Positions 6,516 to 9,809 of a stretch of 9,809 nucleotides of DNA are shown here, one piece after another. The stretch's first letter is position 1; every line of letters starts with the position of its first letter. The stretch is from Chromatiaceae bacterium. GTDB lineage: Bacteria > Pseudomonadota > Gammaproteobacteria > Chromatiales > Chromatiaceae. A program made the position numbers and the translations under genes. The notes beneath the pieces are model-generated. The model was not told the origin of the DNA and did not search any database. It worked only from the letters and a program-made list of their open reading frames with translations. The DNA lies in contig JAEHCY010000269.1 of assembly GCA_016880695.1 (NCBI GenBank), positions 1-9,809 of the forward strand, in the 5' to 3' direction.

Positions 6516-7913
6516 CTACAAGCCAAAGATGTAGGTGGCCACGATGAGGTAGTTAATGACCCCCAGCACGTCGATGGAGGTCAGCACGAAAGGTCCTGAG
6601 GCTAGGGCGGGATCTGTCCCCAGACGTTGGAACAGCATGGGTAAGGAGGACGCGATAATCGCCGCCAGGCAGATGTTCATCATGATCGACACGCCCACCG
6701 TGGTCATCAGCTTCACAATGTCTGCGAAGTCGTGGAACATCAGGAAGGACACCGTGCCCAGCAACAGTCCGTAGAAGGTCCCCAACAGCAAGCCTACGGT
6801 TAACTCCTTGAGCAGCAAGGACTTGAAGTGCGAGAGCCGGAGCGACCCGGTGGCCAAGCCACGCACCGCCACGGTAGCAGCCTGGGTGCCCACGTTACCC
6901 GCCATGCCCATGACGATGGGCAGGAAGGCGCTCAACTGGATGACCGTCGACAGGGTGGCCTCGTACTTGTCAAGCACAGCGGCCGCACCCACGCCCCCGA
7001 TGAAGGCAGCTAGCAGCCAGGGGACGCGGAACTTGAAGATGCTGAAGGGCGACAGGGTCAGCAGCTCCGAGCTGCTGGTACCGGCCATGGTCAGCATCTC
7101 TCGGGTGGTCTCGTCTTCGAGGACACCGATGACATCATCCACCGTCACCATACCCACCAAGACGCCTTCGTCGTCCACCACCGGGATGGCCAACAGACGG
7201 TACTTGTCCACCTGACTGGCCACCGTCTCTTGGCTGGTGTCGGTGCGCACACTGATGATCCGGGGATTCATGACCTCCCGCAGCGTCCTGGTGGGATGCG
7301 CCAGGAGCAGGTTCCTGAGGGAAACGATACCGAGCAGGCGTCCCTGCTGATTGGTCACGTAGAGGTAGTAGACCATCTCCACATCGGAGCGGCTGCGGAT
7401 CGCCTCGACCGCCTCCTCCACCAGGGTGTCGTCAGTCAGGGCGAAGAAGTCCGTGGTCATGATGCCGCCAGCGGTTTCCGGGGCATACTGCAGCAGGTCG
7501 TCGACCTCGTTCTGGCTGTCCTTGGTCAGGGCCGCCTTGATCTTGGCGGCGAGCTCATCGTTCAGGCTGCTGATGAGATCGACCAGCTCGTCGGGCGGAA
7601 GCTGCTCGAGGATAGACGCCAGTCGGATTACCTCGGATTCCTGCAGCACATGATCCTTGACCCTGGAGTCCAGCGTGGTGAGCACCTTAGCCGCCATCCG
7701 CTTGTCCGGGATGGTGTCGAACAGGGTGAGAACATATTCCTCGGGGATCGCCCCCAGAACACTCGCCAGGTCCGCCGGATGGGTCCGGCTGATGATCTTC
7801 TCCAGGGGCTTCTTGGCATCCCGATGCAAGAGTCGTTCGATGGCGTCCTGCAGCTTGCGGTTCTTGCCACTGGGATCGGCCGTGGGTATATGGCTAGAGG
7901 TGTCGATCATCAT
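6516..7913 (-). CDS. mgtE: MgtE family magnesium transporter
   Basis: This is an inner-membrane Mg2+ channel/transporter gated by cytosolic Mg2+: 465 residues, a normal full length. Domain order is typical. The N-terminal MgtE_N superhelix spans about 25-140; the linker motif ETAGGIMTTDF (146-156) leads into two CBS domains (about 152-205 and 214-270). A plug-helix region follows, then five membrane helices from about 297 to the end. The pore motif GMAGNVGTQAATVAVRGLATG (336-356) and the conserved Asp448 in TSIDVLG are present, so it should be functional. The ATG at 7913 has AAGGAG 8 nt upstream; the second Met is an alternative start. A TATAAT at 8008-8003 gives a candidate promoter with an ~80 nt leader. 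No terminator separates it from the DUF47 fossil downstream. Mn2+ or Co2+ may also be carried. Confidence 0.96.
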   Translation of the reverse strand: MMIDTSSHIPTADPSGKNRKLQDAIERLLHRDAKKPLEKIISRTHPADLASVLGAIPEEYVLTLFDTIPDKRMAAKVLTTLDSRVKDHVLQESEVIRLASILEQLPPDELVDLISSLNDELAAKIKAALTKDSQNEVDDLLQYAPETAGGIMTTDFFALTDDTLVEEAVEAIRSRSDVEMVYYLYVTNQQGRLLGIVSLRNLLLAHPTRTLREVMNPRIISVRTDTSQETVASQVDKYRLLAIPVVDDEGVLVGMVTVDDVIGVLEDETTREMLTMAGTSSSELLTLSPFSIFKFRVPWLLAAFIGGVGAAAVLDKYEATLSTVIQLSAFLPIVMGMAGNVGTQAATVAVRGLATGSLRLSHFKSLLLKELTVGLLLGTFYGLLLGTVSFLMFHDFADIVKLMTTVGVSIMMNICLAAIIASSLPMLFQRLGTDPALASGPFVLTSIDVLGVINYLIVATYIFGL

Positions 7914-8002
7914 CTTGGCGGCTCCTTATGTCACTGCCCTATTGTATGCAGGCTCCGGATGCGGACGAGCCTTCCGTCAGACCCAGGTAGGTCAATCCGA
8001 GC

Positions 8003-8008
8003 ATTATA
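8003..8008 (-). promoter_or_regulatory. Candidate -10 element for mgtE
   Basis: A perfect TATAAT lies on the minus strand about 90 nt upstream of the mgtE ATG and just past the last stop codon of the CNNM remnant (8012-8010). No good TTGACA-like box lies 16-18 nt upstream (AGTGAG is the best), and it is only a near fit to an extended -10 (TGAC before the hexamer). It is the best promoter-like sequence in the gap, but unproven. Confidence 0.4.
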
Positions 8009-8009
8009 G

Positions 8010-8742
8010 TCACGAAATGGTCGGGCTCACTTCGGCACGAAAAGTTTTTCGGTCGTTCGCTCTGCCGCGAAACGCTGCCTGAGGAGCCGTCGGATCTGAC
8101 CAGGGACAGAACGCCCTTTCCCGGTGAGGCCGCTCGCAAGGGATTTCCCCCCGGCATTGGCCCAATCGCCGCGCAATAGCGGCGCCCACCTCCCACATTG
8201 CCCGGGTGGCGCAGCCGGAGCACAGCGTTCGCGTGCTGGCGGCACTCTCGAAGTGGCCGACGACGCGGCGGGGAAGACTCGCAGCGGTGAAGACCGAGTC
8301 CTCGATCTCCTCAATCGAAGAACTGGCGCGGCGTCTTGTACTCGTCGACGTCGTAGCCCACGTTGATGTCGCCCACCACCTCTTCGAACGCATCCTCCAG
8401 GGTGATGATGCCGATGGCGGAGCCGAACTCGTCCACCACAATGCCCAGGTGATCCTTACGGGCCTGCAGCAGGGGCAGGGTCTGGTCGATGGTCGGGTGC
8501 GGAGAGAGAAACAGCAGCGGGTTGATGTAGTCGGACATCGACTTCTCGCCGATCCGATCATCGAGCAGGGATGGTATCGGAATGCGTGTCGGGGGTGTTA
8601 GGCAGAGGCAGAGGCAGAGGTCGATGCGGCTGAGGGAGAACAGGGCCACCTCGGAGCCCGAGAAGGTGGCGGAAGCCGTCAGCAGTACGATTTGCACCAG
8701 GATGCGGATGCCGATCTCCAAGTCCCGAGGAGAAACCCGCAT
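8010..8742 (-). pseudogene. CNNM/CorC (DUF21-CBS-HlyC) family gene with internal deletion and frameshift
   Basis: This is the remnant of an integral-membrane ion-homeostasis protein of the CNNM/CorC class, normally about 400-430 residues. The ATG at 8742 opens a normal N-terminus whose first DUF21 helix includes TASATFSGSEVALFSLSRID. After residue 41 the reading jumps through CLCLCLTPP straight into the CBS region (SMSDYINPLLFLSP; HLGIVVDEFGSAIGIITLED; FEEVVGDINVGYDVDEY). The rest of DUF21 and the first CBS half are missing, roughly 200 residues by family comparison. A stop then follows RQFFD at 8311; one base shift restores IEEIEDSVF, and the tail ANDRKTFRAEV near 8020-8060 looks like the end of a CorC_HlyC domain. 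The stretch between is badly decayed. It lies upstream of mgtE on the same strand. Confidence 0.82.
8601..8620. repeat. Short tandem repeat (GGCAGA)3 at the deletion junction
   Basis: Three perfect GGCAGA units plus GG lie exactly where the CNNM remnant's DUF21 start meets its CBS part, encoding Cys-Leu repeats on the minus strand. This suggests slippage or end-joining at the deletion scar. Confidence 0.8.
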
Positions 8743-9145
8743 AAATCCTAGGTTGACTAAGCTCTATCTTGCATGGGATCAGCTCGCTTGCCGTGTCGGT
8801 GTGGGACCAGACCCAAGGGAGCGCTCGTGGGCCGCCCGCGGCACTTGCGCGCGAGCACGGCGATCGCTGGATGCGGCCATGAACGGATGCCTAAACTTAG
8901 CCCCATCCCACCGCAGGAAAATGACCCGAATCAACTTTTCCCGAAGGAATCCTTGCGTATCGATTGCAATTTGACACCGTGAGCTGCGCCGGCCGGATTT
9001 GCCTCTCCGCCGTTTGCCCCCGGATCGCCAAAGGGCTAACCTGATTCATCGCGCGGCGGGCACGGGGCCTGCACCTGACGGTGGGATCGGCCCGCCACCC
9101 CGGTCCCGCCATTTCGATTCCCCAACGCAGGATTACCCACAGACC
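8743..9145. other. Intergenic region between the CNNM remnant and the second pit gene
   Basis: These 403 bases show no convincing gene on either strand. The genes on each side point away from it, so it should hold two divergent promoters. On the plus strand a perfect TTGACA occurs at 8971-8976, but the base run 16-18 nt later (CGGATT) is a poor -10. An ATTGCAAT palindrome lies at 8963-8970, within TTGC...GCAA. On the minus strand only an AGGA shortly before the CNNM ATG is notable. No repeats or mobile-element ends were seen. Confidence 0.5.
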
Positions 9146-9809
9146 ATGGAAATCATCCTCGGATACGGCACCCTGTTTACCCTTCTCGCCGTAGCCTTCG
9201 CCCTGTACATGACCTGGGGCATCGGTGCCAACGACGTGGCCAACGCCATGGGCACCTCGGTGGGCTCGGGGGCCATCAGCGCCAAGCAGGCCATCCTCAT
9301 CGCCGCGCTGTTCGAGTTCTCCGGCGCCTTCTTCGCCAGCGGCCAGGTCACCGCCACCATCCGCAAGGGCCTCATCGAGCCCACGGCCATCGCGGCGCAG
9401 CCCGAGCTTCTGATCTACGGCATGCTGGCGGCGCTCCTGGCCGCGGCCATCTGGTTGACGCTGGCCTCGCAGAGGGGCTGGCCGGTTTCCACCACCCACT
9501 CCATCATGGGGGGCATCATCGGTTTTGCGGTGGCGGGCATCGGCCTGCACGCGGTGCAGTGGCCGCGCATCGCCGAGATCGGCATCGCCTGGGTGGTTTC
9601 GCCGCTGCTCTCCGCGGTCATCGCCGCCCTGCTCATGCTGAGCATCCGCAAGCTCATCCTCAATGCGGCCCATCCCCTGCGGCGCGCCAAGGCTTGGGGT
9701 CCGCTCTATATCTTCCTCGTGGGCTTCACCGTCAGCCTGGTGACCCTGTTCCATGGGCTAAGGCATGTGCAGCTCGAGCTCTCGGGCGATGAGAGCCTGG
9801 TCGTCGCCG
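9146..9809 (+). CDS. Second PiT family phosphate transporter, 3' end outside window
   Basis: The first 221 codons of a second low-affinity phosphate carrier are present; the gene runs off the right edge. It aligns without gaps to the pit gene at 3790-5055 over almost the whole visible length, about 60% identical by eye, with GANDVANAMGTSVGSGA (27-43) and PVSTTH (113-118) at the same residue numbers and the shared LSIRKLILN. The ATG at 9146 is supported by the MEII N-terminus shared with the first copy; the ribosome site is weak (AGGA about 14 nt upstream). It is on the opposite strand to every other gene here and has no DUF47 gene directly upstream. The two paralogues may differ in affinity, metal preference or regulation, which cannot be judged from sequence. 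Confidence 0.94.
   Translation, partial: MEIILGYGTLFTLLAVAFALYMTWGIGANDVANAMGTSVGSGAISAKQAILIAALFEFSGAFFASGQVTATIRKGLIEPTAIAAQPELLIYGMLAALLAAAIWLTLASQRGWPVSTTHSIMGGIIGFAVAGIGLHAVQWPRIAEIGIAWVVSPLLSAVIAALLMLSIRKLILNAAHPLRRAKAWGPLYIFLVGFTVSLVTLFHGLRHVQLELSGDESLVVA

Noticed and set aside
7914..8009. An M-box magnesium riboswitch upstream of mgtE
   Set aside because: The leader is under 100 nt and lacks the nested long stems of that class.
8199..8275. GCCCGGGTGGCGCAGCCGG on the plus strand resembles the start and D-arm of a tRNA
   Set aside because: No T-arm TTCGA motif, matching acceptor stem or CCA end follows within tRNA distance. It lies inside the CNNM remnant.
8897..9754. A 285-codon minus-strand open frame opposite the second pit gene
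   Set aside because: It has the same kind of antisense composition, and the plus strand encodes an unmistakable PiT protein.

Overview
The window is GC-rich, densely coding bacterial DNA. The encoded families (ModABC, TSUP, DUF47 plus PiT, MgtE, CNNM/CorC) and the codon bias towards G/C third positions fit a gammaproteobacterium, perhaps Chromatiales or Ectothiorhodospiraceae. That placement is inferred from protein style and not proven. Almost everything recognisable is an inorganic-ion transporter.

Layout. (1) Positions 1-3571, minus strand, read from right to left: a 58-residue unknown small protein, then modA, modB and modC (a complete molybdate ABC importer), then a TSUP/TauE-SafE permease that runs off the left edge. 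Spacing is tight, modB and modC overlap, and the run looks like one operon. (2) Positions 3705-3781: an intrinsic terminator and a separate GC hairpin that close the next operon. (3) Positions 3790-5800, minus: a DUF47 (PhoU-like) regulator followed by a PiT phosphate permease, the classic low-affinity phosphate pair. (4) Positions 5801-6137: non-coding, with two hairpins. (5) Positions 6138-6502, minus: a decayed and truncated second copy of the DUF47 gene. (6) Positions 6516-7913, minus: mgtE, a Mg2+ channel/transporter. (7) Positions 8010-8742, minus: a CNNM/CorC-type gene broken by a large internal deletion and at least one frameshift. (8) Positions 8743-9145: intergenic. (9) From 9146, plus strand: a second PiT permease that runs off the right edge.

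How the parts fit. PiT carriers move metal-phosphate complexes such as MgHPO4, MgtE controls Mg2+ entry, and CNNM/CorC proteins are linked to Mg/Co export. The right two thirds is therefore a phosphate/magnesium homeostasis cluster that has been remodelled by duplication and gene decay. The left third handles oxyanions: molybdate, and possibly sulfur oxyanions or organosulfonates through the TSUP protein.

I found no CRISPR array, intact insertion sequence, rRNA, tRNA, toxin-antitoxin pair or clearly novel defence or biosynthetic system. The most notable points are the two gene fossils, the inverted PiT paralogues, the unknown small protein at the head of the mod operon, and the probable CTG start of modC overlapping the modB stop.
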